DNA from: FEN-299 sp963727765
GTDB taxonomy: Bacteria; Acidobacteriota; Vicinamibacteria; Vicinamibacterales; Fen-181
NCBI GenBank assembly: GCA_963727765.1
Contig: CAVSGZ010000008.1
Location: 806,001 to 870,000, forward strand
DNA length: 64,000 nucleotides
Direction: 5' to 3'
Shown: positions 9,602 to 20,533 of the stretch, in pieces
How positions within the stretch are numbered: the stretch's first letter is position 1
Layout of the letters: every line of letters starts with the position of its first letter
Made by a program: the position numbers and the translations under genes
Notes under the pieces: generated by a model
The model's input: the letters and a program-made list of their open reading frames with translations, nothing else
What the model was told of the DNA's origin: nothing
Database searches by the model: none

Positions 9602-12008
9602 ATGCTGTCACACGATCTTCGCCACGCGCTGAGGATGCTCCGCCAGACGCCGGCTTTCACGGCCGCAGCCGTCTTGACGATCGCGCTTGGCATCGCCGCC
9701 AATGCCGCGGTCTTCAGCGTGATGAACGCGGCGATGCTGCGGGCGCTGCCGTTTCCCGAGCCCGACCGCCTGATGCAGGTGGCCGAGCGCAACGACAAGC
9801 TGAACCTGCCGTACTTCTCCGCCTCCTCGCTGAACTACCTGTCCTGGAAGGGAGCGACCCGGACGTTCGAGGGGTTGGGCGCCTTCGGGTTCGCAACCTA
9901 CGCCCTGACCGGGCGGGGCGAACCGGAGCAGGTCGTCGGCGGCCCGATCAGCCCGTCGCTCGTACCGCTGCTCGGCCTGCGTCCGCTCGTCGGGCGGAGT
10001 TTTCGCGAGGGGGAGGATCGGCCCGGGCACGCGCTGGTCGTGATGATCAGCGAGTCGCTGTGGAAGCGGTGCTTCGCGGGCGACCGGCGGATCGTCGGCC
10101 AGCCGATGGCGGTGGATGGCGTGGTCTACACGCTGGTCGGCGTGATGGGGCCAGAGATGAACCTGCTGACCGGCGGCGATCTCTGGGTGCCGATGGTCAT
10201 CGACCCGTCGCGCGAGAACCGCCTCAGCCACGTTATCAGCGTCATCGGCCGCCTCAGGCCGGGCGTCAGGATGGAGATGGCGCAGGCCGAAATGGACGCC
10301 ATCAGCCGCGGGGTGGTGGAGCAGTACCCCGACGTACGCGACTGGACCATCCGCCTGCGGAGCTTCTACAAATGGTTCGTGAGCGACCAGTTGCGCACCG
10401 CGCTGATGGTGCTCCTGGGCTCGGTGGCGCTGCTGCTGCTCATCGTCTGCGCCAACGTCGCCAATCTCATGCTCTCGCGAACGGCGGCGCGGCAGAAGGA
10501 GTTCGCCATCCGCGCCGCCATCGGCGGGGGCCGCGCGCGGCTGGTGCGGCAGATTCTGACCGAGGGCCTGTTGCTGTCGCTGGCGGGCGGCGCGGCGGGC
10601 CTGATCCTGGCCGCTTGGGCGGTCAGCCTGATTGGCGCGCTGCCGGCCAGCCAGCAGCCGGCCGCCGGCATCCGCGTCGATGCCACGGTGGTGCTCTTCA
10701 CGCTGGGGGCGTCGCTGGTCGCCGGCATCCTGTTCAGCCTGCCGCCCGCCTGGAAGAGCACGCGCACCGACCTGAACGCCGTCCTCAAGCTGGGGATGCG
10801 ATCTGCGCGCGGCCACCAGCACCCGCTGCTGCAGAAGCAGCCAGGCCGCCGCGCAGCTGGCGCTGGCGACCGTGCTCGTCATCGGCGCGGGGCTGCTGGC
10901 GAAGAGCCTAATCCGCCTCGAGCGGGTGCCGCTTGGCTTCGATCCCTCGAACACCCTCACGTTCCGGGTGTCGCTTCCGCCCTCCAGCTACCAGGGCCAC
11001 GCCAAGTCGTGGGCCTTCTACAAGGAACTGCTCGAATCGCTGCGCGGCCTGCCCGGCGTCAAGGACGCCGCGATTTCGAGCGGCCTCCCCTTCGGCGCCG
11101 GCGCCTACACGAGGACGCCGGTCAGCACGCCGAGCCATTCGGTCCTGCCGGCCGGCACCGCCATCCCGATCGACTGGCGGGTCGTCAGCCCAGGCTTCTT
11201 CCGGATGCTCGGCATCCCGCTCGTGCTGGGCCGCGACTTCAGCGAGGCGGATTCGCCGGAGTCGGCCCCCGTCATGATCGTGAGCCGCGCGTTCGCCCGC
11301 AAGTACTGGGGCGACGACGACCCCGTCGGAAAGGTGGTCCACCTGGTGAACGCCAGGGGCGCCAAGAGGGCCGATTACACGGTGGTGGGCGTCGTGGGCG
11401 ACGTGCGCAATATCTCGCTCGACCAGGAACTGCCGGCGATGTACTACTCGGGCTCGTACCGCCTCTGGCCGTCGATGGAGGTCGCCGTGCGCACGCAGGG
11501 CTCGCCAGAGGCGATCCTGCCGATGGTCCGGCGGCGAGTCCACGCTCTGGACCCGGACCTGCCCATCTCGGCGGTGCAGACGCTGGAGCAGGGGATCGCG
11601 GGCAGCGCCGCGCAGCCCCGCTTCAACGCGGTGCTGTTGGTGGTGTTCGCTGCCGTGTCGCTCGTCGTCGCGGGGATCGGGATCTACGGAGTCCTCGGCT
11701 ATTCGGTGAACAACCGGACGAACGAAATCGGTCTGCGGATGGCGCTCGGAGCCGACAGGAGCCAGGTGATACGTGAGGTGGTCGGCGAGGGCATGGTCAT
11801 GGGGCTCGCGGGTACGGTCATCGGTCTCGCCGCGGCCGTCGCGTTGAGCCGCGTCCTGGCCAGCCTCCTGTTCGGCGTCGAGTCACGCGACCCGCTGACG
11901 TTCTGCGGTGCGGCGGCGTCGCTCCTGGTGGTCGCACTCGTCGCCTGCGCCGCACCCGCGTGGCGGGCCTCACGCGTCGATCCGATCGTCGCGCTGCGCT
12001 CGGACTGA
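9602..12008 (+). pseudogene. ADOP-type ABC permease, copy 2, one +1 frameshift
   Basis: Start ATG at 9602 (HDLRHALRMLRQTPAFT), the usual ADOP beginning; the frame is also open upstream but that part is not ADOP-like. The first half runs to 10840. One extra C at 10841-10842 (cagCCagg) then moves the frame; removing one C restores QQAAAQLALATVLVIGAGLL and the second half continues to RVDPIVALR. Reconstructed length is about 800 residues with both MacB-like domains and both FtsX membrane sets intact. Since only one base is wrong and everything else is conserved, this is as likely a sequence error as a true pseudogene. Confidence 0.85.
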
Positions 12009-12029
12009 TGGCCGGGAGGCGATGACCCG

Positions 12030-12161
12030 ATGCGCCGACATCTGTCACCGATCGTCGTTCTCGCGGGGTGTGGCCTGTTGCTGCCCGGTGCGGCTGAGCG
12101 CCAGCCGCCCGCGCCTGTCAGCTTGCCAGTGCTCTCCCTTCTGACGGTAGGGTCGACGTGA
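12030..12161 (+). pseudogene. Fragment with signal peptide
   Basis: A 43-codon frame starts 19 bases after the ADOP 2 stop. It encodes a typical signal peptide (MRRHLSPIVVLAGCGLLLPG), then a proline-rich stretch and a stop. It looks like the 5' end of an exported protein whose remainder is broken. A lipoprotein signal is conceivable from LAGC. Low confidence; it could be a chance frame. Confidence 0.35.
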
Positions 12162-12176
12162 TGGATTACCTTGGTT

Positions 12177-12533
12177 GGAAGCGCGCACGCTGGTGACATC
12201 ACGGAGAATCTCGCGACTCGGGGCATGGTGCCAAAGCTGTTCGGCGCCGCCCTCGCGCATCGCGCTCAGGCGACGGACTCAGGACTCCGATCGCGCGGCG
12301 TACGTCGGCATGGCGTGCGTGGCGCTGATGAAAGAATAGGGAGAGGCGGCTGGCGTCGGCCCGGACCATGGGGTGTTCGCGCGCTAGGTGCTGCCGGGTG
12401 GTCCGGCCGAGCGTGCGGAGATCGGCAGGCGGATGTCGTCCTTCGGATGGGCGCGCGCCCGGTGACCGGCGGTGCGATTGGGCTTCAGGACCTGCTCCGG
12501 TTCTTCTACGAATCGGACCGGGTGAGCGTGTAG
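12177..12533 (+). pseudogene. Decayed gene remnant with PDZ-like end
   Basis: No single frame is convincing, but consecutive frames give protein-like pieces. One is DSDRAAYVGMACVALMKE before a stop. Another is VLPGGPAERAEI, then in the next frame ADVVLRMGARPVTG followed by LQDLLRFF. The last two together read like the ligand-loop and core of a PDZ domain. This suggests a broken exported protease or PDZ protein downstream of the signal-peptide fragment. Several frame changes would be needed, so this may be true decay. Confidence 0.35.
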
Positions 12534-12557
12534 GTCGCGAGAGGAAAGGCCCGAACG

Positions 12558-12881
12558 ATGCTGATGGTCGACACGAGCCCGGCTCCACGCGAGCGCGGTG
12601 AGGGCCTCAATATCGAGTACATGAACTTCTCGGTGGCCTCGCCCCCTGGCGAGGCCGGGCTTCCCACCCGGCTCCGCGCAGTGATTGCGTCACCGGCCGG
12701 CTCGGCCAGCGGACCACTCCCGGCTCTGCTGATGGTGGCGGCCCATGGCAGCGCGCGGCTCTTCGACTCGTCCGGGTACTCCCCCACACGGTCGCTGGGC
12801 GACTCGGTGGCGCGAGCGGGGTATCGCGTGTTGCGGTTCGAGCTGCCCGTCGACGTTGCATTTCTCGGAGTGGAACGATGA
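12558..12881 (+). pseudogene. Truncated alpha/beta-hydrolase N-terminus
   Basis: 107 codons. The middle resembles the start of an exported alpha/beta hydrolase: LPALLMVAAHGSARLFDSSGYSPT, then DSVARAGYRVLRFELPVD, where a full enzyme would continue toward its nucleophile elbow. Here it stops after ten more residues. The stop overlaps the start of ADOP 3 in an ATGA arrangement, so translation of the fragment could couple to the permease. Most likely the remnant of a hydrolase whose 3' part was deleted. Confidence 0.5.
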
Positions 12882-15364
12882 CTGGTCTCTGGCAGGATTT
12901 CAGGTACGGGATCAGGCTCGCCGCGAAAAGGCCAGGCCTCACCGCCGTTGCCGTCATCACCCTCGCACTGGGCATCGGTCCCAATACCGCCATCTTCAGC
13001 GTCGTCAACTCGCTGGTGCTCCTGCCGCCGCCCTATCCGGAGCCCGACCGGATCGTGTCGACTCCGGAGATGACGCAGGGGCGGGATGATCTGCGACTGT
13101 CGCTGCCGTCCACAGACGATTTCCAGGACTGGCGTCACGAAACGCGCACGCTCGCGTCGCTCGCGCTCTATGGCCGGGACTCCCTAACGCTGACCGGTGT
13201 CGGCGATCCGTTCCGGCTGACCGGTGCGCGCGTGTCGCCCGCGTTGTTCGCGCTGCTGGGCGCCAAACCGATTGCCGGCCGCACGTTCAACAACGCGGAG
13301 GAGCAGCCCGGTGCGGCGCCGGTTGTGATCATCAGCTACACACTCTGGGATCAGAAGCTGGGACGCGATCCGGCGGTGGTTGGCCGGCCGATCGTGCTCG
13401 ACGGTCTGGGCCGGCAGGTCATCGGCATCATGCCGGCGACCTTCGCGTTTCCGAGCCAGGAGACCCAGTATTGGGTGCCGTTTCTTCTCGCGCCTCCCCA
13501 GCGGGCCGGAAACGAGCGGCGGGTGGCCATCGTGCCCTTTCTGGCGCGGCTGAAGCCGGGCGTATCGGTCGGACAGGCCTCCGCTGAAGGGAACACGATC
13601 ATGGCCCGGAACCGGGGCGCGGCAGTCGATAGTTCCTCCGGCGGCGGCCGATCTGCGGGTGCCGCGGCGCCCTGGTCGCTCCCGCCGTTCCAGCTTGTGA
13701 CGCTCCAGGACCGCCAGGCCGGGGCGGTGCGCCCCGCGCTGATCGTGCTGTGGGCTGCCGTCGGCCTCGTGCTCCTCACCGCCTGCGCCAACGTCGCCAG
13801 CCTGTTGTTGTCTCGCGTCACGTTGCGGCACCGCGAGGTCGCGATTCGCGCGGCGCTTGGGGCCAGCCGGGCCCGCATCATTCGCCAGATGCTCGCCGAA
13901 GCGGCGGTTCTCTCGTTGCTGGGCGGGATGCTCGGCGTTCTGCTGGCCATCTGGGTCGTTCGGCTGCTGCCGCGGCTCGGTGCCGCGGCGTTCAGCCAGT
14001 TGAGCATGGTCCACCTCGATCTGCGCGTTCTGATCTTCGGCGCGCTCGTGTCGATGTGCGCGACGCTGATCTTCGGAGCCGCGCCGGCGCTGGCAGCGGC
14101 GCGGCGCGGCTTGACTGATTCGATCCGGCAGTCGGCGGCACCTGGCGCGGGCGGCTTCGGGTTTCTCGGCCGGAACGCGCCGCGCACGGTGCTGACCGTC
14201 ACGCAGGTGGCACTGGCACTGATCCTGATGGTGGGAGCAAGCCTGCTCGCACGCAGCTTGTTCGCGCTCGTGGGCCAGGACCTCGGGTACCGACCGGCCG
14301 GTGCGCTCGCCGTCCAGGTGCAATTGCCGCGCGCGCGGTACTCACAGCCGCTCTCGCGCACCACGTTCCTGGACCAGATCCTGTCCGGTATCCGGGCGGC
14401 ACCGGGCGTCGAAGCCGCCGGGGCTACCAACCTGATGCCGATGTCGCAGGCGCAGATCAACCTCGGGTTCCGCCTGCCCGGCCTGCCGGGCGGCGCCAAT
14501 CCGAACGACCCGATGCTGGCAGGGGTCCGGCTGGTGAGCCCGGGTCTCTTCAAGGCGCTCGGTACGCGGCTCCTCGCGGGCCGCGACTTCGCCTCCTCCG
14601 ATCACGCCGCCGGCGAACGCGTCGTCATCGTCAACAGGGTTCTGGCCGATCGCTATATGGCTGGGCTCGACCCGGTGGGCCGGCAGATTGATATTGGCGG
14701 CCTCCGGCGCATCGTCGGTGTCGTGGAGTCGATGCGGCCGCGAGGGTTCGATTCGAATCCGCAGCCGGAACTGTACTTCCCGGTCACACAGTTCGACGAA
14801 CTGCTCATGCTGGAGGGCCCCCTGGCGGCCACGACGATCGTGATTCGCACGAGCGGCGACCCGCTGCAGATCGTCGGAGCGCTGCGGGTGCAGGTCGCGC
14901 GGCTCGACCCGCAGCTGCCGCTCTTCAACATCACGACGCTGACTCAGCAAATGTCCGATTCGATCGCACACCCCCGCTTCGACGCGATCATTCTCACGCT
15001 GTTCGCGGGTCTTGCGCTCGTGCTGGCGGCCGTCGGGATCTACGGCGTGCTGGCGTCCCAGGTGGCGCAGTCGACTCGCGAGATTGGCATCCAGATGTCG
15101 CTCGGCGCCACACCGGGCGACATCCGCCGGGCCGTGCTGCGACACGGCGGCGCGCTGGGGCTGGGCGGCGTGCTGCTCGGCCTGGCCGGCGCGTGGGGCC
15201 TCAGCCGGTTCCTCGCCTCGCTCCTGTTCGCGATCAAGCCGGGTGACGCCATGTCCTACGCGGCGTCGGCGGCCGTGCTGCTCGGGGCCGCGCTCCTGGG
15301 ATCCTATATACCAGCGCGGCGGGCGACGAAGGTCGACCCGGTGGTGGCGCTCAGGTGCGAGTAG
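12878..15364 (+). CDS. ADOP-type ABC permease, copy 3
   Basis: 828 residues with the standard ADOP layout: GLWQDFRYGIRLAAKRPGLT, an N-terminal membrane anchor, a periplasmic MacB-like domain, an FtsX triad near 290-410, a second anchor near 435-460, a second periplasmic domain, and a final FtsX triad ending TKVDPVVALRCE. It shares the plan of copies 1 and 2 but is clearly divergent in sequence, so the three are old paralogues rather than a recent tandem duplication. No ATP-binding partner is adjacent. Substrate unknown. Confidence 0.93.
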   Translation: MTGLWQDFRYGIRLAAKRPGLTAVAVITLALGIGPNTAIFSVVNSLVLLPPPYPEPDRIVSTPEMTQGRDDLRLSLPSTDDFQDWRHETRTLASLALYGRDSLTLTGVGDPFRLTGARVSPALFALLGAKPIAGRTFNNAEEQPGAAPVVIISYTLWDQKLGRDPAVVGRPIVLDGLGRQVIGIMPATFAFPSQETQYWVPFLLAPPQRAGNERRVAIVPFLARLKPGVSVGQASAEGNTIMARNRGAAVDSSSGGGRSAGAAAPWSLPPFQLVTLQDRQAGAVRPALIVLWAAVGLVLLTACANVASLLLSRVTLRHREVAIRAALGASRARIIRQMLAEAAVLSLLGGMLGVLLAIWVVRLLPRLGAAAFSQLSMVHLDLRVLIFGALVSMCATLIFGAAPALAAARRGLTDSIRQSAAPGAGGFGFLGRNAPRTVLTVTQVALALILMVGASLLARSLFALVGQDLGYRPAGALAVQVQLPRARYSQPLSRTTFLDQILSGIRAAPGVEAAGATNLMPMSQAQINLGFRLPGLPGGANPNDPMLAGVRLVSPGLFKALGTRLLAGRDFASSDHAAGERVVIVNRVLADRYMAGLDPVGRQIDIGGLRRIVGVVESMRPRGFDSNPQPELYFPVTQFDELLMLEGPLAATTIVIRTSGDPLQIVGALRVQVARLDPQLPLFNITTLTQQMSDSIAHPRFDAIILTLFAGLALVLAAVGIYGVLASQVAQSTREIGIQMSLGATPGDIRRAVLRHGGALGLGGVLLGLAGAWGLSRFLASLLFAIKPGDAMSYAASAAVLLGAALLGSYIPARRATKVDPVVALRCE

Positions 15365-15441
15365 GGCGGCGGAGCACCCTGAGGGAATCTCGGCCCAGTG
15401 ACATCCGGCGTGGAACCTGGGCTGGCACGCGCGACATCCGC

Positions 15442-16650
15442 TCACTTCTTCGTCGCGGGGCGACCCGTTCCCGCTTTTCTCGCGATCGGAAACTGACCTT
15501 TCGTGGTCCCCGCGATCGATGACGCCACCAGCTCCGCATTCGCCGACCCGTCTCCCTTCAGGACCGCGTCGAAGAACAACCCCGACAGGCGGAGGATCTC
15601 CTCGTGGATCGGGCGCGGGTCGCCGTCGATTGCGCCCCAGTAGCCGGGAATCGCCCGTCGAATGCCGAACATCGCGTACGACGAGAACACGCCGTGGCTG
15701 TTGGACGGCACCGAGATCAGGTAGCTGTCGCCGAGCGTCTTGCGCTCGAACAGGAAGGGGGACTGGGGGTCCTTTCGCGCGGCCTGGCGCAACTGCTCGA
15801 CGACGCGGGATTGTGTCATGTGCATCCACGGGATCGCGAACCGTCCTTCCTGATACTGGGGGTGAGCACCCGGAAGCCCCGAGGGGTGGGGCGACTGAAT
15901 GCCCGCGTCCAGCGACAGGAACGCGGCGACTTCCGGATTGCGGATCGACAGGATGAGGCCGGCCATCCCGCCCATGTCGTACCCAATCACGCCGAGAGGC
16001 TGGCGCGAGACGCCGACATCGCGCCGGGCCGCCTCCACGACGTACTCGAGATCGCGGACGGCGGTCTCGAGGTCCTCGACGGTCAGCTCGACCGGGCGGG
16101 ACTCGGTCCCGAGCAGCGGGCTCGTGGCCACGATGTACCCGCGGCTGGCGAGGTACTCGCACAGGATGAGGTGGGACAGCGGCGATTCGTAGTAGAGCCC
16201 CTGGCCCAGGACCAGCACCGGATACGCGCCCGGCCGCATCTTGGCGCCCCTGATCGATTTCGTCGGACTCGCGAGCAAGGCCTCGAGTTCCGTCGCGTCG
16301 AGGCCCTTCGCCAGCGGGACAGGAAGGACCCGTGCGGTCTCGATACCTCGCGAGGGGTCCGAGGATCGGCGGAAATCGTCGACGGCCATCGCGACGAAAT
16401 CTCCGACCGTCAGGGCCGAGCCCTTCGTCGGACTGGCCGGATACCAGATGTACACGCGCATGGGCCGCGCCCCCGGGACCCCAGGAGTCGCTGACGGATA
16501 GCCGCGGGTCGGGTCCGTCTCGACGAACAGTTGGAATCCAACCTCGTGTGGACCGTACGCCAACGAGCCCGAGACCGCCGGCCCGCGGGCCTCCGCCCGG
16601 GGAACCGTGAGGAGCGCGACAGCAAGGAGTGCTAGCACGAGGCGTTTCAC
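15442..16650 (-). CDS. Exported alpha/beta hydrolase, PAF-acetylhydrolase/dienelactone-hydrolase-like
   Basis: 402 residues with a signal peptide (MKRLVLALLAVALLTVPRAEA). The fold elements are visible: YPVLVLGQGLYYES (oxyanion side), LASRGYIVATSPLLG, and the elbow GVIGYDMGGMAG near residue 225. At that elbow the nucleophile position is aspartate (GYDMGG), where the family normally has serine (GxSxG) or cysteine. A histidine lies in SNSHGVFSSY. Either it uses an aspartate nucleophile, as haloalkane dehalogenases and epoxide hydrolases do, or it is not a hydrolase. It sits upstream of another hydrolase gene on the same strand, 48 bases away. Confidence 0.8.
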   Translation of the reverse strand: MKRLVLALLAVALLTVPRAEARGPAVSGSLAYGPHEVGFQLFVETDPTRGYPSATPGVPGARPMRVYIWYPASPTKGSALTVGDFVAMAVDDFRRSSDPSRGIETARVLPVPLAKGLDATELEALLASPTKSIRGAKMRPGAYPVLVLGQGLYYESPLSHLILCEYLASRGYIVATSPLLGTESRPVELTVEDLETAVRDLEYVVEAARRDVGVSRQPLGVIGYDMGGMAGLILSIRNPEVAAFLSLDAGIQSPHPSGLPGAHPQYQEGRFAIPWMHMTQSRVVEQLRQAARKDPQSPFLFERKTLGDSYLISVPSNSHGVFSSYAMFGIRRAIPGYWGAIDGDPRPIHEEILRLSGLFFDAVLKGDGSANAELVASSIAGTTKGQFPIARKAGTGRPATKK

Positions 16651-16698
16651 GATGATGCCCTCCGGTTGTCGGTCTGGTTTCGACGTGGCCCGGCCGCC

Positions 16699-19111
16699 TC
16701 AGTGCTTCGCGGTCCGGGAACGGCCCTCGAATCTGCGCACGCACTCGCCGACCAGGCGGTCGAATTCCTCGGGCCGCTCCAGCATGGGGTAGTGGCCCGC
16801 GTGTGTCATGACGACCGCTTCGAAGTCCGCCTTCACTTTCCGGAGGGCCGCGACGTCGGTCGGGAAGAGGTCGCCGTTGATGGCCAGCAGCGGGACCGCG
16901 AGGCGTCGCGCGGCCGCGCCCTGATCGTATCCCCGCATCCCGAGGAACATCCCGTAGGCCGCCTCGGGCGACGTTCCAGCCATCCGGCGCTCCGCGTCGG
17001 CGACGAGCGCCGGATCGGCGTCCGGATGGAACAGCAGCTTCATCATCTGCTTCAGGCTGCCCGGATAGTCGGAGCGGAACGCCTCGGCTCGCTGCTGCAT
17101 CTGGTCGGCGGGCATCACGTAGTCGAGATTCTGGAAGGTGTCCACGCCCACCACGCCGAGGACCTTGTCGCCCAGCAGAAGCGCGGCCTCGATCGCCACC
17201 GGACCGCCGAGCGAGTTTCCGAAGATGACGACCTTGCCCAGATGCTCGGCCTCGACGATGGCGCGGATGTCGGCGCCGAACTCGGGCAGTCCCCATTTCG
17301 TTCTGTTCGCGCCCGACTCGCCGTGTCCCACCAGGTCCGGCGCAATGACCCGGTGGCCCGCCGCGAACCTCCGGAGTTCACCGTCCCAGAATCCCCGGTT
17401 GGCCAGCCCGCCGTGGATGAAGATGAGCGCCGGTTCGCCCGAACCGGCCGCCGAGTACACCATCGGCACGCCGTCCGGCGCCCTGCACGTCTTTCGTTCG
17501 ATCGCGGGCGCCTGGGGCGCCGCCGCGGCGCGTGCCCGGGTGAAGACGAGCGGCTTCAGGCCCGCCCCGATGTCGATTGTGATCGCAGCCGGATGGACTG
17601 GGCCCGCCTTGTCGAACGCGAGCAGCCAGCTCTCGTCCTCCACGGGGTGGTAGAACTCGAACGTGTCGCCCGCGTACGGTTTGAGCGGAAACGTGCCGGA
17701 GTGCACGCTGATCTCGAGCGTGCCCCCGTCGCGGCGGATGACGAACGTGCCGTAGCCCGGGTTGGCGTAGGTGCCGGCGTAGGCGTCGAGCGGCCGCGAG
17801 GGTTTCTCCTCCGGCCTGCGTCCCGGGTCCGGCTCCGCCGCCTGCTGCTCGAGCGCCGCGCGCGCCCGGGCATAGTCGTCCTTCGTGCGCGTCGTCCAGT
17901 CCACGACGTCCAGGCCGAGCAGCGTGTCGTAGACGAACCGCTCGATGATCTCGGGGAGCGGGGTCCCGTTGAGATTGGCGAGCACGACGACCCCGACCTT
18001 CTCGCGGGGGAGGAAGGACACCATGGAGGTGAAGCCGTAGAGGTTGCCCGGATGCGAGATGCGCAGCGAGCCGCGGTAGGTGTCGATGAACCAACCGAGG
18101 CCGTAGCTCTGGTACGAGAGTTCCGGGCAGCGCGGCGGCCTCACCGTGGCCGCCATCTGCGGCGTGTAGAGCGGCGCCAGCTCCTGCGCGCCGACGATCG
18201 TCCTGCCCTGCCACTGGCCTCGATTCAGATTGAACAGCAGCCAGTGCGACATGTCGTTGACGCTCGAGATGACCGCGCCCGCCGGGCCGCGCAGTTCGGC
18301 CACGTCGTAGAAGGCCATCTCCTCCGGATCCTTCTGCCGCACGATGTACGGGGAGGCATAGTTGCCCGCCGCCTTCATCTCGCGGACGTCGACGGCGCTG
18401 CGGCTCATGCCGAGCGGCGCGAAGATCCGGCGCCGCACCATGTCTTCCCACGTCGTACCGGCCCGCTGCGCCAGCAGGTCGCCCGCGACGGTGACCACCT
18501 CGTTCGAATACCTGAAGCCCGACCGGAATTCGACGGCGGGCTCGAAGTGGCGGATGCGATCGACGAGATCGGTCCGCCGGTCGGGCGCGTGGACCTTGAG
18601 GAACTCCTGCCGCGGAACGCCGGTCCGGTGCGACAGCATGTCGCGAAGCGTCACCCGCTCGGTCGCGACCGGGTCGTACATCCGGAACGACGGGAAGTCG
18701 GCCCGGAGCGGCCGGTCCCAGGCGGCCTTGCCCTCCTCGACCATCATCGCGGCCAGCGTGGCGGTGAACGACTTGGTGGCCGAGGCGATGTAGAACAGCG
18801 TGTCGGGCGTCACCGGTTCCCGGGTCTTCAGGCTGCGGACGCCGTATCCCCTGGCGAGTACCGACCTTGCCGTCCTTGACGACGGCCAGCGCCAGCCCGG
18901 GCACCTGCCAGTCCTTCAACCCCTGCTCGACCAGCGCGTCGAGCCGGTCGGTCGGACCGAACAACTGTAGCTGTTGTCGCTCGTCCGCGGGCATCGTGGA
19001 AGAGCGGGCCGGCGTACTGGCCGAATCCAATGCTCGAATAGTGCCGCCGAGGCAGAGGATCGGCACGACTGCGGCCAGTGCGACGACGCGGCGACGAAAG
19101 AGGTTCGACAT
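16699..19111 (-). pseudogene. CubicO/beta-lactamase-like plus alpha/beta-hydrolase fusion, one +1 frameshift
   Basis: The start at 19111 gives a signal peptide (RRRVVALAAVVPILCLGG). The frame shifts at 18861-18862, where one extra C breaks LAVVKDGKV from VLARGYGVRSL. Repaired length is about 800 residues. Domain 1 (about 50-400) is a class C beta-lactamase/CubicO serine hydrolase with SATK as the SxxK motif and FRYSNE as the tyrosine motif. A beta-rich linker follows. Domain 3 (about 545-800) is an alpha/beta hydrolase with GNSLGG as its nucleophile elbow and a terminal TMTHAGHYPMLE-type histidine region (VMTHAGHYPMLE). Two serine hydrolases in one exported chain is unusual. Confidence 0.82.
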
Positions 19112-19305
19112 GGGCGGACTCTCCCAAAGCCACGACGGAAGTGGGTGCGCTACTCGAGTGTGACGCGGGACGGGGCTCTGGTGTTCTTACGGCCCTCTTC
19201 GAAAAACCTTATCGGACGCCGATTGGCGGTCCGAACGCCGGGTCCCGCCGTCCCCGCAGAGATGGAAGACGGCGCGAAAGACCTGCGCGCGCCAGGGGGA
19301 GTCCA

Positions 19306-20490
19306 ATGAAGGGCGGAGGACGCATAGCCGTGTTGAACCGTCGATTGCTGCTCGGCGTTACGGTCGTCCTGGGCCTTGCTGCCGCGGCCTTTCAGCCTGA
19401 ACTCGCGGGGGTTCATGCGGCGACGGGGAGCCATGGCGCCTCGTGGCTCCATCCCCCGGGCGGCCCTTACTTCGGTCTGACACCGCCGGGGAGCATTCCG
19501 GTCCTTTTCGCACCCGGCCTCGTCAGCACGGGCCTCTCCGAGCGGGACGTGGCGATCTCGCCCGACGGCAGCGAATTCTACTTCGGCGTCACGTTCCGGT
19601 CCATTGCCACGATTATGGTCACCAGGCTCGTGAAGGGCCGCTGGACGCCGCCGGAGGTCGCCCCGTTCGCCGTCCGATGCGGCCTACTATCCACATGGAG
19701 CCGTGCCTCAGCGCCGATGGCCGCCGCGTGTTCTTCCTGACCAACCGGCCGCGGGCCGGCGAGGCGCCGAAGCCGGGCTGGGGGAATCAGACCATCTGGG
19801 CCGCCGATCGGCTGGCCGACGGGACGTGGGGCGAACCGTACGACCTCGGGGCGCCGATCAACACCGAGGGCGTCAGCTTCTTCCCGTCGATCGCCCGCGA
19901 CGGCACCCTCTACTTCACGCATGCGCAGACGCCGGGCAAGGGTGCCGCGATCTACCGTGCTCGACCGGCCGGCAAGGGATTCGCCGCGCTCGGAGAGGCT
20001 TTCCGACGCCGTGAATGGCTACGCGGGGACGTTCAACGGGTTCATCGCGTCCGACGAGAGTTACCTCGTCGTCGGCGTCGAGGGACGGCCGGAGAGCATG
20101 CCCCCCGGGAAGTCGAACTACTACGTCTTCTTCCGCCAGGCCGACGGGAGCTGGACATCGGGGACGAGCCTGGGGCCGGCCATCAACGATGCGGCTAACA
20201 CCGTCGTTTCGCCCTACGTGTCGCCCGACGGCCGCCACTTCTTCTTCGCCTCGACGGCGCCGCGCGAGCGTGGCAGGACATCGCTCCGTGGCCTCACACT
20301 TCAGCATCTGATCGATCTCAACGGATCGCCGCAGAACGGGAACTCGGACATTTACTGGGTCTCGGCGTCGATCATCAGCGCACTGCGGCCGGCGGGGAAG
20401 ATAGGGCCGCGCTGGCATCTCGCCCACGTTCGCGCTTCCAGGGATGAACGAAGAGGATCCGCGCGAGAGTCGAAACTCGTGCCCGAATAA
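19306..20490 (+). pseudogene. Exported PD40/TolB-like beta-propeller protein, several +1 frameshifts
   Basis: ATG at 19306 behind AGGGGGA; an N-terminal signal segment (LNRRLLLGVTVVLGLAAAAF). PD40-type repeats follow in three frames: VAISPDGSEFYFG, then CLSADGRRVFFLTNRP, SIARDGTLYFTHA, and YVSPDGRHFFFAS, ending NGNSDIYWVSASII. Frame changes fall at 19674-19675, 19691-19692 and 20003-20004; each is healed by removing one C from a CC. Such proteins are exported beta-propellers of unknown ligand, common in Acidobacteriota. The C-terminal 45 residues after SASII look unlike the family and may reflect another error. Confidence 0.75.
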
Positions 20491-20533
20491 CTTCCAGCGC
20501 CCCGCCTCCGTCCCTCCGATCAGGAGGCGCGCT

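Noticed and set aside
1245..15364. The three ADOP genes as a recent tandem amplification
   Set aside because: They share architecture but differ throughout in sequence and are separated by unrelated genes.
14342..17296. A 984-codon minus-strand frame spanning ADOP 3 and two hydrolase genes
   Set aside because: Opposes ADOP 3 and is out of frame with the two recognisable hydrolases; composition typical of shadows.
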